Assembly: GCA_937967685.1 (NCBI GenBank)
Contig: CALBTX010000003.1
Coordinates: 1-12,036 of the forward strand
Origin: an uncultured Bacillaceae bacterium
GTDB lineage: Bacteria > Bacillota > Bacilli > Caldalkalibacillales > Caldalkalibacillaceae
DNA length: 12,036 nt
Reading direction: 5' to 3'
The translations under genes and the position numbers were made by a program. Below the pieces are notes generated by a model, which was given only the letters and a program-made list of their open reading frames with translations, was not told the DNA's origin and made no database searches. How positions within the stretch are numbered: the stretch's first letter is position 1; each line of letters begins with the position of its first letter. Shown here in pieces: positions 1 to 6,768 of this stretch.

Positions 1-19
1 TTGCCCGTTAAATGGAATA

Positions 20-46
20 AGCCCCTCAAAGTGATTTTGAGGGGCT
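20..46 (-). terminator. Rho-independent terminator of the glycosyltransferase gene
   Basis: A perfect 11-bp inverted repeat (20-30 paired with 36-46) encloses a 5-nt loop. It lies 7 bases past the glycosyltransferase stop codon. Read on the minus strand, the stem is followed by a broken T-rich run (TTATTCCATTT), so the tail is weaker than ideal. Its position just after the stop makes it the likely end of the aroK/glycosyltransferase transcript. Confidence 0.7.
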
Positions 47-53
47 CTGCGAC

Positions 54-1235
54 TCATTCAAGCAAGGAAGCGTAGACTGATGCGTATTGATCGGCTGTTT
101 TTTGCCAAGTGAACGTTTTGGCCGCTTGATACGCATTTTCGCCAAACGTTTTTCTCTTTTTTTTCGATTGCAAAAGTTTGATCAGCGTGCGGGGCAAAGT
201 TTTGGAAAGGCCTTTGAGCGGCAGCACATAACCGTGGTGACCGTCTTTGACCACCTCCGGAATGCCTCCCCGGCGGGTGGTGACGACGGGCAGTGCGGAT
301 GCCATGGCCTCAAGGTTCACCCGGCAAAAAGGTTCACCCCAAACGGACGGTGTGACGACGATGTCCGCCAACTGATAGATGCGGGGCATCTCATGAGGTT
401 TGATAAAATCCGTAAAAACGACATGATGCTTTAACCCTTGAGCCATTTTGTATATCTTTTTGGCATAGGCTGTCGGTTTGTTATTCCCGTACTTTGGACT
501 GCCTGCGATCAACAGTTTGACATTCGGACGTTTTTTAAGGAGTGCAGGCAGCGCCCGGAGAAGATGATGAACGCCTTTTTCTTTCTTCAATCTGCCGGCA
601 AACAAGAGCACAGCATCGTTTCTTTTAAGGCCGTATTTTTTGCTTAATTTTCGCAAGGCACGCTTTTTATGTCCGCTTCGTTCAAAGGGCGTTGTATCGA
701 TCCCGAGATGAACGGCATAAGTCTTCTTGGAGGCCAAAGGGAAGCGGCGCACATATTCCTGTTTTAAATAATGGCTGTTCGTCAGCAGGGCATCTATGTT
801 GCCCAGCGCTTTTTCGACTTTGTCAGGCGCAATGTGCGGTTTGGAAGCGAATTGCATGGAGTGCATGTTGAGGACGATGGGCGTATCGGGAAATTTCGCT
901 CTTATTTTGTGTATATATTTGGGCCGATTTTCAACTTGGATGATGTCCGGCTTCAATGTTTTTAAATCGCGGACGACCTTGCGCAAATACGAACGCCAAT
1001 GATCATAAGCAACCCTTCTGTATTCCAGCGTGCCTATCCGGCTTGATCTGGGATATTCTTTACATCGGCGGGTGTACACAATGACACGGTGTTTTTGTCG
1101 CAGTTCATTGGCCACCATCTCGATATCATGTTCGACTGAGCTGCCGACAACGGGGGGCACAGAAAATGTTCCGGGACTGACGATGGCGATGGTTAATCGT
1201 TTCTTTCTTTTTGAACGGTCCTGCTTTTTGCTCAT
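54..1235 (-). CDS. Glycosyltransferase family 4 (CotSA-like, GT-B fold)
   Basis: This 393-residue protein looks like a retaining GT-B glycosyltransferase that moves a sugar from a nucleotide-sugar donor. The N-terminal half carries the acceptor-side Rossmann domain, including TIAIVSPGTFSVPP (residues 15-28) and the NSHYLK motif near 153-158. The C-terminal half has the donor-site signatures FAGRLKKEKG (212-221) and a classic E-x7-E motif, E301 to E309, followed by GGIPEVV. There is no signal peptide or membrane segment, so it is cytoplasmic. The N-terminus is unusually rich in lysine and arginine. The ATG start is preceded by AGAGGAG at 8-nt spacing. The overall look is closest to the CotSA-type spore-coat glycosyltransferases of Bacillales. 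That link is inferred from sequence style; the acceptor is unknown. It lies 79 bp downstream of aroK on the same strand and is followed by a hairpin terminator. Confidence 0.85.
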   Translation of the reverse strand: MSKKQDRSKRKKRLTIAIVSPGTFSVPPVVGSSVEHDIEMVANELRQKHRVIVYTRRCKEYPRSSRIGTLEYRRVAYDHWRSYLRKVVRDLKTLKPDIIQVENRPKYIHKIRAKFPDTPIVLNMHSMQFASKPHIAPDKVEKALGNIDALLTNSHYLKQEYVRRFPLASKKTYAVHLGIDTTPFERSGHKKRALRKLSKKYGLKRNDAVLLFAGRLKKEKGVHHLLRALPALLKKRPNVKLLIAGSPKYGNNKPTAYAKKIYKMAQGLKHHVVFTDFIKPHEMPRIYQLADIVVTPSVWGEPFCRVNLEAMASALPVVTTRRGGIPEVVKDGHHGYVLPLKGLSKTLPRTLIKLLQSKKKRKTFGENAYQAAKTFTWQKTADQYASVYASLLE

Positions 1236-1314
1236 GCGCTTTTCTCCTCTGCGTACATTTTCGTTTTATCCTATGTCCGCCGCAGAGGAAAGTCTCGTGT
1301 GTCCACGAAGATGG

Positions 1315-1830
1315 TCAAGCCCGAATGACATTTTTCAGTTGCTCTGCCACTTGAGCCACAGTATAGTGATCAGCCTCAATGATATGATCAGCGGTACGGT
1401 AAATGGACAGGCGCTCATGATAACGCTGTTTCATTTTAGCCAATTCGCGCTCATTCCACAATGGTCTTTGATCATCCTGGGCCAACCGTCGGATAATTTC
1501 CTCAAAGGAAACATGCAAATAAACACTGGGACCCAATTGCCGCAAATATTGCCGATTTTCCTCCCGCAAAGGCATGCCCCCGCCAGTCGTTAAAACGGTG
1601 AACGGTTCGGCGTCGCTCTCTTGCTGATCCCGGACAAGCCGGGCTAAAAAATCCGTTTCCTTCTGTCTGAAATACGATTCGCCATATCGGGCAAACAGCT
1701 CTGGAATGGACAGGCCTTCAGCTTGTTCGATGCGTTCATCACTGTCAATGTGCTTCCATTGATAAACTTGGGCCACATATCGTCCGAGCGTGCTTTTTCC
1801 GGACCCCATAAATCCCCATATGTTCAACAT
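1315..1830 (-). CDS. aroK: Shikimate kinase
   Basis: This 171-residue enzyme phosphorylates shikimate at the 3-hydroxyl with ATP, the fifth step of chorismate synthesis. The P-loop GFMGSGKST spans residues 6-14. The shikimate-binding DSD sits at 29-31, with FRQKE at 54-58 and GGG at 83-85. The lid segment RPLW is at 122-125 and a C-terminal arginine (R140) follows. All are hallmarks of AroK/AroL and the length is normal. The ATG start has GGGGAG six bases upstream. It is a stand-alone aromatic-pathway gene here; no other shikimate genes are in the window. A shikimate kinase near the end of the comG operon is a known arrangement in Bacillaceae. No convincing SigA promoter was found directly upstream, so it may have its own weak promoter in the preceding 300 bp or depend on read-through from comG. 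Confidence 0.93.
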   Translation of the reverse strand: MLNIWGFMGSGKSTLGRYVAQVYQWKHIDSDERIEQAEGLSIPELFARYGESYFRQKETDFLARLVRDQQESDAEPFTVLTTGGGMPLREENRQYLRQLGPSVYLHVSFEEIIRRLAQDDQRPLWNERELAKMKQRYHERLSIYRTADHIIEADHYTVAQVAEQLKNVIRA

Positions 1831-2132
1831 GACAATCTCCCCTGCCTCCAGTCAGCCGACAAGTCTGCCAATCTCTGACTCAATCCTTGTCAACCAAAAA
1901 TGATCGTATCTTTCAAGAGATGCATCGTATTTTATTCTCTAGTATATTAACACGGATTGGTCAGAAGAAACATAGATTTGGCCAGAAGAAACATAGATTT
2001 TGTTCCCTTTCCGGCCTTAGATGCTGCGTTGTCAGCCGTCGGAGCGGTAGCGGAAGAGAGAGCATATATGTGGCCGCAGCTAAACAAACCGAATCAGCTG
2101 AACAAACAGGATAGACTCTTCGGAAAAAGCAT
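1831..2132. other. Intergenic region between comGG and aroK, no convincing gene
   Basis: This stretch of about 300 bp holds open frames on both strands, but none has a good start context, composition or recognisable family. No homologue of the small YqzE protein, which often ends comG operons in Bacillus, is visible. There is a 21-bp tandem repeat at 1959-2000 and, on the minus strand, a TATACT hexamer at 1941-1946. The latter could be a -10 box for aroK but lacks a good -35. No clear terminator for comG was found. Confidence 0.6.
1959..2000. repeat. Tandem duplication, 2 x 21 bp
   Basis: Units 1959-1979 and 1980-2000 are identical except for one T/C difference at the third base. The unit length is a multiple of three. 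On the minus strand the repeat falls within a 15-codon open frame (1947-1994), giving two MFLL-containing heptads. It is most simply explained as a replication-slippage duplication. Confidence 0.9.
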
Positions 2133-2576
2133 TTAGAGATCCTGCCAAGAGAGAATGTCTCCCGTTTCTTTCTCCACTTCAACGCGTACACTATGCACGG
2201 CTTCGGGATCCACCATATCCGGCACGTAAGCTGTCAAGATGATGTCCAACGAAGTTTCTCCGCTTTCAGCGGCCGAAATCTCGAACGTGACTACGCCATC
2301 CTCCAAATGCAGTTCATATTCGCCGGTTGCGGCCGTCAAATTCTGTTCGGCAAGCCAGACGGAAAGCGCCGACTGCACCAAGACGTGGGAGCGTAAATCT
2401 TGTTCTTTCAAATGAACGGCACGAATCTGGAACAAGTGTGCAGCCAGCAGATGGCCGATGAGCATAAACAGCACAAAGCCGACGCACATGACGATGAACA
2501 GCGCATGTCCCTGTTCATGATTGAGACTTTTTAATCCAGAATGTTTGTCAAATGGTTGGGCCCCCTCATCGCTCAT
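2133..2576 (-). CDS. comGG: Competence minor pseudopilin ComGG
   Basis: This 147-residue protein is the last gene of the comG cluster. It has a short N-terminal tail, then EQG at residues 21-23 followed by a single hydrophobic segment (about 25-47) and a polar, acidic C-terminal domain. That is the layout of ComGG, a minor component of the competence pseudopilus that helps pull transforming DNA through the wall. The residues after the glycine are HALFI rather than FTLVE; ComGG is known to be an atypical prepilin. It overlaps comGF by 11 bp. The nearest GGAGG lies about 15 nt before the ATG, so initiation probably relies on coupling to comGF termination. The assignment rests mainly on position and architecture, because ComGG diverges quickly. 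Confidence 0.8.
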   Translation of the reverse strand: MSDEGAQPFDKHSGLKSLNHEQGHALFIVMCVGFVLFMLIGHLLAAHLFQIRAVHLKEQDLRSHVLVQSALSVWLAEQNLTAATGEYELHLEDGVVTFEISAAESGETSLDIILTAYVPDMVDPEAVHSVRVEVEKETGDILSWQDL

Positions 2577-3177
2577 TTTCTTGCTCTTCGTCCTCCTCTT
2601 CCACCCTATTTTCCGTCTTCCTCACATTTTGATTGAAATCACGACTGCGGCCAGCTTTAAGACTGACCAATCGCTCGGTCGCATACGTCTGACCATCTTT
2701 GTGGAGATGAAGGGTCACCTTAATCGCTTGCGCATGGACCGCTTGGAATTGGACATGGCGGACAAATTGAGCCAAAACGATATGCCCCTCATTGTTTAAA
2801 CGTCTGCGGACGACTGAGTCATGCTGTTCGTAGGTATAGGTGTCACCTTCGATCGTCACAACCAATTGATCACCTGCCTGGACCCCCTCTTGACCGGTTT
2901 GTCTGTCGTTCACCTGATAGGCGTTTCCGGCATGAATCTCCCGTTCGAACTGTTGGAAAAAAATTTGAGCTTCTCGGTCCAAGCGCATGGATGATATGTC
3001 AACCGGGGAGAAAAAGGTGTGTAAAATGGGGGCGATCAGCACCATCAAAGTGAGTAAAAGCCCCAAATAAACGATCCATTCCACGAGAGAAAAACCGCTT
3101 TGATGCCTTAGATGTGTTTCTCTGCACCGTATACTGATAAGACGATTTTTTCCTGTTTGCCGGCGGGTGTTTGCCAT
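2566..3177 (-). CDS. comGF: Competence minor pseudopilin ComGF
   Basis: The protein has a class III-type signal, QSGFSLVEW, with cleavage expected between G28 and F29 (numbered from the ATG at 3177) and the conserved glutamate at mature position 5. A hydrophobic helix of about 20 residues follows. The body resembles ComGF, with EREI, a TYTYEQHDSVVRRRLN stretch and a GHIVLAQ turn. The tail is very acidic (EEEDEE near the end), an unusual feature. The frame is open as far as an ATG at 3237. I chose 3177, but neither that start, 3213 nor 3237 has a good ribosome binding site. All of them lie inside comGE (70 bp overlap for the chosen start). Translation is probably coupled to comGE. The protein would be a minor pilin-like part of the competence pseudopilus in the cell membrane. 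Confidence 0.82.
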   Translation of the reverse strand: MANTRRQTGKNRLISIRCRETHLRHQSGFSLVEWIVYLGLLLTLMVLIAPILHTFFSPVDISSMRLDREAQIFFQQFEREIHAGNAYQVNDRQTGQEGVQAGDQLVVTIEGDTYTYEQHDSVVRRRLNNEGHIVLAQFVRHVQFQAVHAQAIKVTLHLHKDGQTYATERLVSLKAGRSRDFNQNVRKTENRVEEEDEEQENER

Positions 3178-3563
3178 GAAACCGTCACCGTCCACTGCAC
3201 ACAGGCTGCACATATATCTGTTGGCCGTTGTTGCCATTCAACAAAAAAGATTTCATCATTCATGCTCACTTCCCTCACCGATCCTTGCACGGGCGATGAT
3301 CCGGCTTCCTCGTCACCTGTAAAAAAATGTTCCACTTCGTTGCGGGCCACATCGATGGCCAATGATTGCTGTAAATTGGCTTTGGCTTCATTTTGCAGAT
3401 GTATCCAAATCGGAACAACGGCACTCAAAATCAGTGCAAGAACAAAAAAGGCGCTTAATATTTCCACCAGAAAGAAACCGCTTGCATTACGGGCTGCCTT
3501 GTATGCGTCCGCTGGCAATTTGAAAGGTAAAAGTTTTTCTATGGCGCTTATTGCCCTGTTCAT
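3108..3563 (-). CDS. comGE: Competence minor pseudopilin ComGE
   Basis: From the ATG at 3563 this is a 151-residue protein. Its prepilin motif is SGFFLVE (glycine at about residue 29), and the hydrophobic helix ILSAFFVLALILSAVVPIW follows. The C-terminal domain contains a CAAC pair that could form a disulfide. Position and layout fit ComGE, a minor pilin-like protein of the DNA-uptake pseudopilus. Another in-frame ATG at 3596 gives 162 residues but has no proper ribosome binding site; the 3563 start has GGGAGGGAAGG about 12 nt upstream. Both starts lie well inside comGD (77 or 110 bp overlap). At the comGD stop there is a TAATG restart-like sequence, but that ATG (3487-3485) is one base out of frame with comGE. 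The true start is therefore uncertain. Confidence 0.82.
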   Translation of the reverse strand: MNRAISAIEKLLPFKLPADAYKAARNASGFFLVEILSAFFVLALILSAVVPIWIHLQNEAKANLQQSLAIDVARNEVEHFFTGDEEAGSSPVQGSVREVSMNDEIFFVEWQQRPTDICAACVQWTVTVSWQTPAGKQEKIVLSVYGAEKHI

Positions 3564-3975
3564 AGTAAAAGAAAACCTTCCCTCCCTGACTGACATGTCC
3601 CCGGCGGTTCAGCGTCAGTGTATGGTTGACCAGATTTGTTTCCAGCGTCATTCCTTGAGGAAGAGGACGTAAAACGATATTTTTTCCCGCATAATAACGA
3701 ATCAAATATTGGGGAACATTTGTGAAAAAACGAATTTCCACCCGCCTCGACTCAGCGATGGCCAGCTGCTGAGCGTATAAAAAATCTTCTTCAAACTGGT
3801 CAAAAAACCGTTCGATTTCTGCATTGGCCGCTGTGTTGCCATACAACGGAAGAACGATCATGATCATCACCGCTGCGATAGCCAGGATGATTAAACATTC
3901 AACAAGCGTGAATCCGGATTGACGGCTTGGCGCGGACGATAAATGGGCCAGGCTGCATGTCCTTTGATTAGCCAT
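3487..3975 (-). CDS. comGD: Competence pseudopilin ComGD
   Basis: This is a 162-residue type IV pilin-like protein. The prepilin peptidase site is QSGFTLVE, cut between G21 and F22, with glutamate at mature position 5. It is followed by CLIILAIAAVMIMIVLPLY, the membrane helix that also packs the pilus core. The rest is a beta-rich domain with RRVEIRF and KTFTFQIASGRIQG near the end, typical of the GspH/ComGD group. It would be processed by ComC and assembled with ComGC into the competence pseudopilus. It overlaps comGC by 8 bp (ATGGCTAA carries both start and stop). An AGGTGA lies about 12 nt before the start, so coupling to comGC is likely. Confidence 0.9.
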   Translation of the reverse strand: MANQRTCSLAHLSSAPSRQSGFTLVECLIILAIAAVMIMIVLPLYGNTAANAEIERFFDQFEEDFLYAQQLAIAESRRVEIRFFTNVPQYLIRYYAGKNIVLRPLPQGMTLETNLVNHTLTLNRRGHVSQGGKVFFYYEQGNKRHRKTFTFQIASGRIQGSP

Positions 3976-4369
3976 GATGTTCGCAAGTCACCTCTCCCTG
4001 ACTATTAATATGATAATGATCCGAACTGCCTCCTGTCCCCCTACCGTCGTCGGCTGCCAACACCGGACAAGCGGGTGGCTCCGACAAATACCCTTCAGCA
4101 ACGAGCTCACCCACGTCACTCGGATAGTTGTTTCCGTTGTTTAAATAATAGTTCTCCGCCTGAGCGGCAATTAATTTCTTGTTCGCGTCACACGCTTTCT
4201 CCTGCGCATCCACGCCCGCATCGGTTAAATTGGGCACGATGACCAGCAGCAACGCGCCAATAATAAACAAGACGATTAACATTTCCACTAACGTAAATCC
4301 GTGTCCATTCTTCAATCTGGAATCATCCACCATTGTTTTCACCATCTTCATCTTCGAAAACCTTCTCAT
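3968..4369 (-). CDS. comGC: Major competence pseudopilin ComGC
   Basis: This 133-residue protein is the main subunit of the pseudopilus that captures extracellular DNA. A 24-residue basic leader ends in NGHG and is followed by FTLVEMLIVLFIIGALLLVIVPNL, the most conserved pilin helix in the set. Cleavage is expected between G24 and F25, with E29 at mature position 5. The soluble domain has cysteines at 60, 101 and 129; ComGC family members carry an intramolecular disulfide, and which pair forms here cannot be told. The ATG has GAGAAGG upstream within a short repeat. It is separated from comGB by 161 bp, unlike the overlapping genes around it. A possible 22-codon leader ORF ends on its start codon. 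Confidence 0.95.
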   Translation of the reverse strand: MRRFSKMKMVKTMVDDSRLKNGHGFTLVEMLIVLFIIGALLLVIVPNLTDAGVDAQEKACDANKKLIAAQAENYYLNNGNNYPSDVGELVAEGYLSEPPACPVLAADDGRGTGGSSDHYHINSQGEVTCEHHG

Positions 4370-4390
4370 GATCTACACACCTTCTCATGA
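4361..4390. repeat. 11-bp direct repeat around the comGC start
   Basis: The 11-mer TCATGAGAAGG (minus-strand sense) occurs at 4380-4390 and again at 4361-4371, a 19-nt period. The upstream copy supplies the GAGAAGG ribosome binding site of comGC; the downstream copy contains the ATG and the first two arginine codons. The start region may have arisen by duplication. Confidence 0.85.
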
Positions 4391-4434
4391 CTTTTAAAGC
4401 AGCCCTGATGCAGACGCATCAATTTTGTACACAT
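4366..4434 (-). CDS. Possible 22-residue leader peptide upstream of comGC
   Basis: This is a short open frame in the comGB-comGC gap, reading MCTKLMRLHQGCFKSHEKVC plus two residues. It has a strong ribosome binding site, GAGGGGAG, seven bases before the ATG. Its TGA stop overlaps the comGC ATG as ATGA, the arrangement typical of translational coupling. It contains three cysteines and is basic, with no hydrophobic segment. I do not recognise a family. It could be a genuine leader ORF that raises or regulates comGC translation, or a chance frame; a 23-codon ORF with this context can arise by luck. Confidence 0.35.
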   Translation of the reverse strand: MCTKLMRLHQGCFKSHEKVCRS

Positions 4435-4449
4435 GAACCATCTCCCCTC

Positions 4450-4538
4450 ATTTTCATTCTCAAGTCCAAGCATTTTCTTTCTCAAGTTTCCGCTGATTTT
4501 CACCCATGCGCCTACTCATCTACAAAGCATCTACAAGG
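4450..4538. repeat. Short direct repeats in the comGB-comGC gap
   Basis: Two stacked duplications are visible. A 22-bp imperfect pair at 4450-4471 and 4472-4493 shares 17 positions (minus-strand core ACTTGAGAAWGAAAATG). An 11-bp pair at 4517-4527 and 4528-4538 differs at one position and spans the comGB stop codon. Neither encodes a recognisable product. They look like slippage duplications that have lengthened this intergenic segment. Confidence 0.75.
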
Positions 4539-5559
4539 CTTCAATCAGACGCATGACAGGTGTCAATAAAGCGAGAAACAAATAAGCGATCAAACCTCCC
4601 ATGCCCACAAGGAGGATGGGCTCTATCCATTTGATCTGCCCAATCCAGCGATCGATCGACTCCCGTTCCAGCAATAACCCGTATTCAACCAGCTGTTCAG
4701 CCAATTGGCCGTTGCGCTCCGCATAATAAACGACAGGGTGCATTTCGGCCGTGAACAAATGGACATCCTCAATCGCTTCGCCCAGCGTCATCCCTTTTAA
4801 AATGTTTTCTTCAATGTGAGCTAACGTTTGTTTCAACAGGGGAGACTTGGAATAAACGGTCACTTTTTGAAGACTTTCGTGCAGGGGAACCCTGGCCTGC
4901 AGCAAATAGCCGAGTTGCACGCTAAAGAGCACTGAATAAAACACTTGCAAAATATTTTTGATCCCCGGTGTTTTCAAACCGGCACGCAGCACACGCATGC
5001 GCACGGCCCATTTCCTGCATCCCCAAAAGGCCGCTAGAAGCGACAAAAATAGGACCGCCAGCACAAGCAAACCGTTTTCGGCCAACCAACGGTAGAGGGA
5101 AAGGATGAATGCTGTCGACCGGGGCAAGGTCACGTCAAAGGTGCGGAACAAATACTGGAATTGCGGCATGATGAAATACATGATGAGATAAAAAACGACG
5201 CCGGCAACAATCAGCAAGGCAAAAGGATAAGCCAACGCTTTGCGCAGCTCCTGCTTCAGTTGAATTCTTTTCAGTTTCCATTCGCTCGCTTTCCCCAGAG
5301 CGTCCGCCAATTTCCCATGAACTTCGGCCTGGGCAATCATTAAAACGACAAACGTTGAAAACCCTGCTTGACTAAACGCCTGTTCAATCGTTTTCCCTTC
5401 CGCGAGCGAGGCAGAAATGTTTTTTAACCAGAATCGCTCTTTCGTCGTTCCAGAGCGGGAAAGGATGTCCAACGCCTGCATCAGGGCATACCCCCGGTGC
5501 AACAAGTCGGACAGCCGCTTTAAACATTTTGCTTTCTCTCTTTGTGATAGTGACCGCAC
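4531..5559 (-). CDS. comGB: Competence membrane platform protein ComGB
   Basis: This 342-residue polytopic membrane protein belongs to the GspF/PilC family (two T2SF domains). It serves as the inner-membrane platform on which the ComGA ATPase drives pseudopilin assembly. The first domain spans roughly residues 13-135, with LRKALAYPFALLIVAGVVFY leading into the first membrane segment. A second segment lies near 162-178. The second domain runs from about 210, and the final segment is PILLVGMGGLIAYLFLALL near the C-terminus. The start is GTG with an excellent GAGGAGAGG eight bases upstream, inside comGA; the two genes overlap by 40 bp. Length is in the normal range for the family. Confidence 0.93.
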   Translation of the reverse strand: MRSLSQREKAKCLKRLSDLLHRGYALMQALDILSRSGTTKERFWLKNISASLAEGKTIEQAFSQAGFSTFVVLMIAQAEVHGKLADALGKASEWKLKRIQLKQELRKALAYPFALLIVAGVVFYLIMYFIMPQFQYLFRTFDVTLPRSTAFILSLYRWLAENGLLVLAVLFLSLLAAFWGCRKWAVRMRVLRAGLKTPGIKNILQVFYSVLFSVQLGYLLQARVPLHESLQKVTVYSKSPLLKQTLAHIEENILKGMTLGEAIEDVHLFTAEMHPVVYYAERNGQLAEQLVEYGLLLERESIDRWIGQIKWIEPILLVGMGGLIAYLFLALLTPVMRLIEAL

Positions 5560-6623
5560 GTGTTCAACCTCTCCTCGTCTGTTGTCCTGCCTGTGGCCAC
5601 ATGACGGATCATTTGATCTTCAAGCGTGGACATGCGCAAGCTTTGAACCGCCTGACGCAGGCCGCCCTCGTCTGCCCCTTTCTGAATGGCCGTTTTTAAT
5701 TCCGAGCGGATGGGCAGAATTTCAAACACGCCGCTTCGACCCAAATAACCGGTATAGAAGCAGGCGTAACAACCCTCACGGCAATATGGACAGGACAGGC
5801 GATACAAGCGTTGTGTCATCACACCGATTAACGCGCTGGCCAAATAATACGGTTTAATCCCCATCTCCAACAAGCGGGCAATCGTTCCAATCGGCGTTGG
5901 GGTATGTAACGTTGAGAGGACCAAATGACCGGTTAAGGCGGCACGCACTGCAATTTCAGCCGTCTCTTCGTCCCTGATTTCTCCGACGAAAATAATATCG
6001 GGATCTTGCCTTAAGATCGCCCGAAGGCCTTTGGCAAAGGTGAACCCCTGTTCCGGCCTGATTTGTACTTGCGTTAAGGCAGGCAGGCGGATCTCCACCG
6101 GATCTTCCAGACTGCAAATATTTCTGCCTTTCTGCTCTTGTAATTGCTCCAATATTTTATACATCGTCGTCGTTTTACCCGATCCCGTCGGGCCCGTGAC
6201 CAGGAACAATCCGTAAGGAAGTTGAATCATGCGCTGCAAAAGTTTAAACTGTGCCGGAGAAAAGCCAAGCTGGGCTAAAGTGAGGCGTTCTTGTTGTTGC
6301 GGAAAAAGGCGAATGACGAGTTTTTCGCCGTAGATTGTCGGTAAAGTGGATAAGCGCAGCTGCAACTTTTGATGACGAATCGTTTGCTCAAGGGAGCCGT
6401 CCTGAGGCAGCCTTTTCTCGCCAATGTCCATCTGAGCAATATATTTTAGTTTGGAGATGATGGCTCTTAGCTGGTCAGTGGAACAAGCCATCCATTCGGA
6501 TAAAAATCCGTCAACGCGGAACAATATTTCGCCCCGCTTGTCTTTCGGCTGCAGGTGAATGTCGCTGGCACGTCTTAAAGCCGCTTGATTCAGCATGGCG
6601 TCCACCAAAAGACTTGGATCCAT
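5520..6623 (-). CDS. comGA: Competence traffic ATPase ComGA
   Basis: This is a 367-residue GspE/PilB-type secretion ATPase that powers extension of the competence pseudopilus at the cytoplasmic face of the membrane. It has Walker A GPTGSGKTT (144-152), an Asp box (LEDPVEI from about 172), Walker B DPDIIFVGEIRDEE (207-220) and the His box TGHLVLSTLHT (231-241). There are two close cysteine pairs, CPYC and CYAC (278-288), with only three residues between them, a compact zinc-binding element. It lacks the large N-terminal domain of PilB, as ComGA proteins do. The frame is open to a TTG at 6641, but AAAGGGG seven bases before the ATG at 6623 decides the start. It is the first gene of the operon; possible ComK boxes lie 60-100 bp upstream. 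Confidence 0.95.
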   Translation of the reverse strand: MDPSLLVDAMLNQAALRRASDIHLQPKDKRGEILFRVDGFLSEWMACSTDQLRAIISKLKYIAQMDIGEKRLPQDGSLEQTIRHQKLQLRLSTLPTIYGEKLVIRLFPQQQERLTLAQLGFSPAQFKLLQRMIQLPYGLFLVTGPTGSGKTTTMYKILEQLQEQKGRNICSLEDPVEIRLPALTQVQIRPEQGFTFAKGLRAILRQDPDIIFVGEIRDEETAEIAVRAALTGHLVLSTLHTPTPIGTIARLLEMGIKPYYLASALIGVMTQRLYRLSCPYCREGCYACFYTGYLGRSGVFEILPIRSELKTAIQKGADEGGLRQAVQSLRMSTLEDQMIRHVATGRTTDEERLNTCGHYHKERKQNV

Positions 6624-6682
6624 CGACCGACCCCTTTCCAAATTTTTGAAAGTTTATGAGTCTTTATTCGACAATGATTGCC

Positions 6683-6723
6683 AAAATCCTCTTTATTTTG
6701 AGATAACGGTAAAATTCCTTTTT
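6683..6723 (-). promoter_or_regulatory. Possible ComK-binding K-box of the comG operon
   Basis: ComK of Bacillus binds pairs of AAAAN5TTTT boxes. Here 6711-6723 is a perfect AAAA-TTCCT-TTTT. A second box at 6683-6695 reads AAAA-TCCTC-TTTA, one mismatch. They are separated by 15 bp, which differs from the classical 8, 18 and 31 bp spacers. They lie about 60-100 bp upstream of comGA, where ComK binds in B. subtilis. A TTGGCA hexamer on the minus strand (6678-6683) could be the -35, but no good -10 is seen. AT-rich sequence makes chance matches possible. Confidence 0.4.
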
Positions 6724-6768
6724 CCATGTATATCTCAAGGTCCAGCATGGCAAGATATAGACTGTCGC

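Noticed and set aside
1887..2114. Plus-strand 75-codon frame in the comGG-aroK gap
   Set aside because: It depends on a TTG start without a ribosome binding site, includes the tandem repeat as a repeated peptide, and resembles no family.
1961..2191. Minus-strand 76-codon frame considered as a YqzE homologue at the end of comG
   Set aside because: The residues do not match YqzE, it starts inside comGG in another frame, and it has no clear ribosome binding site.
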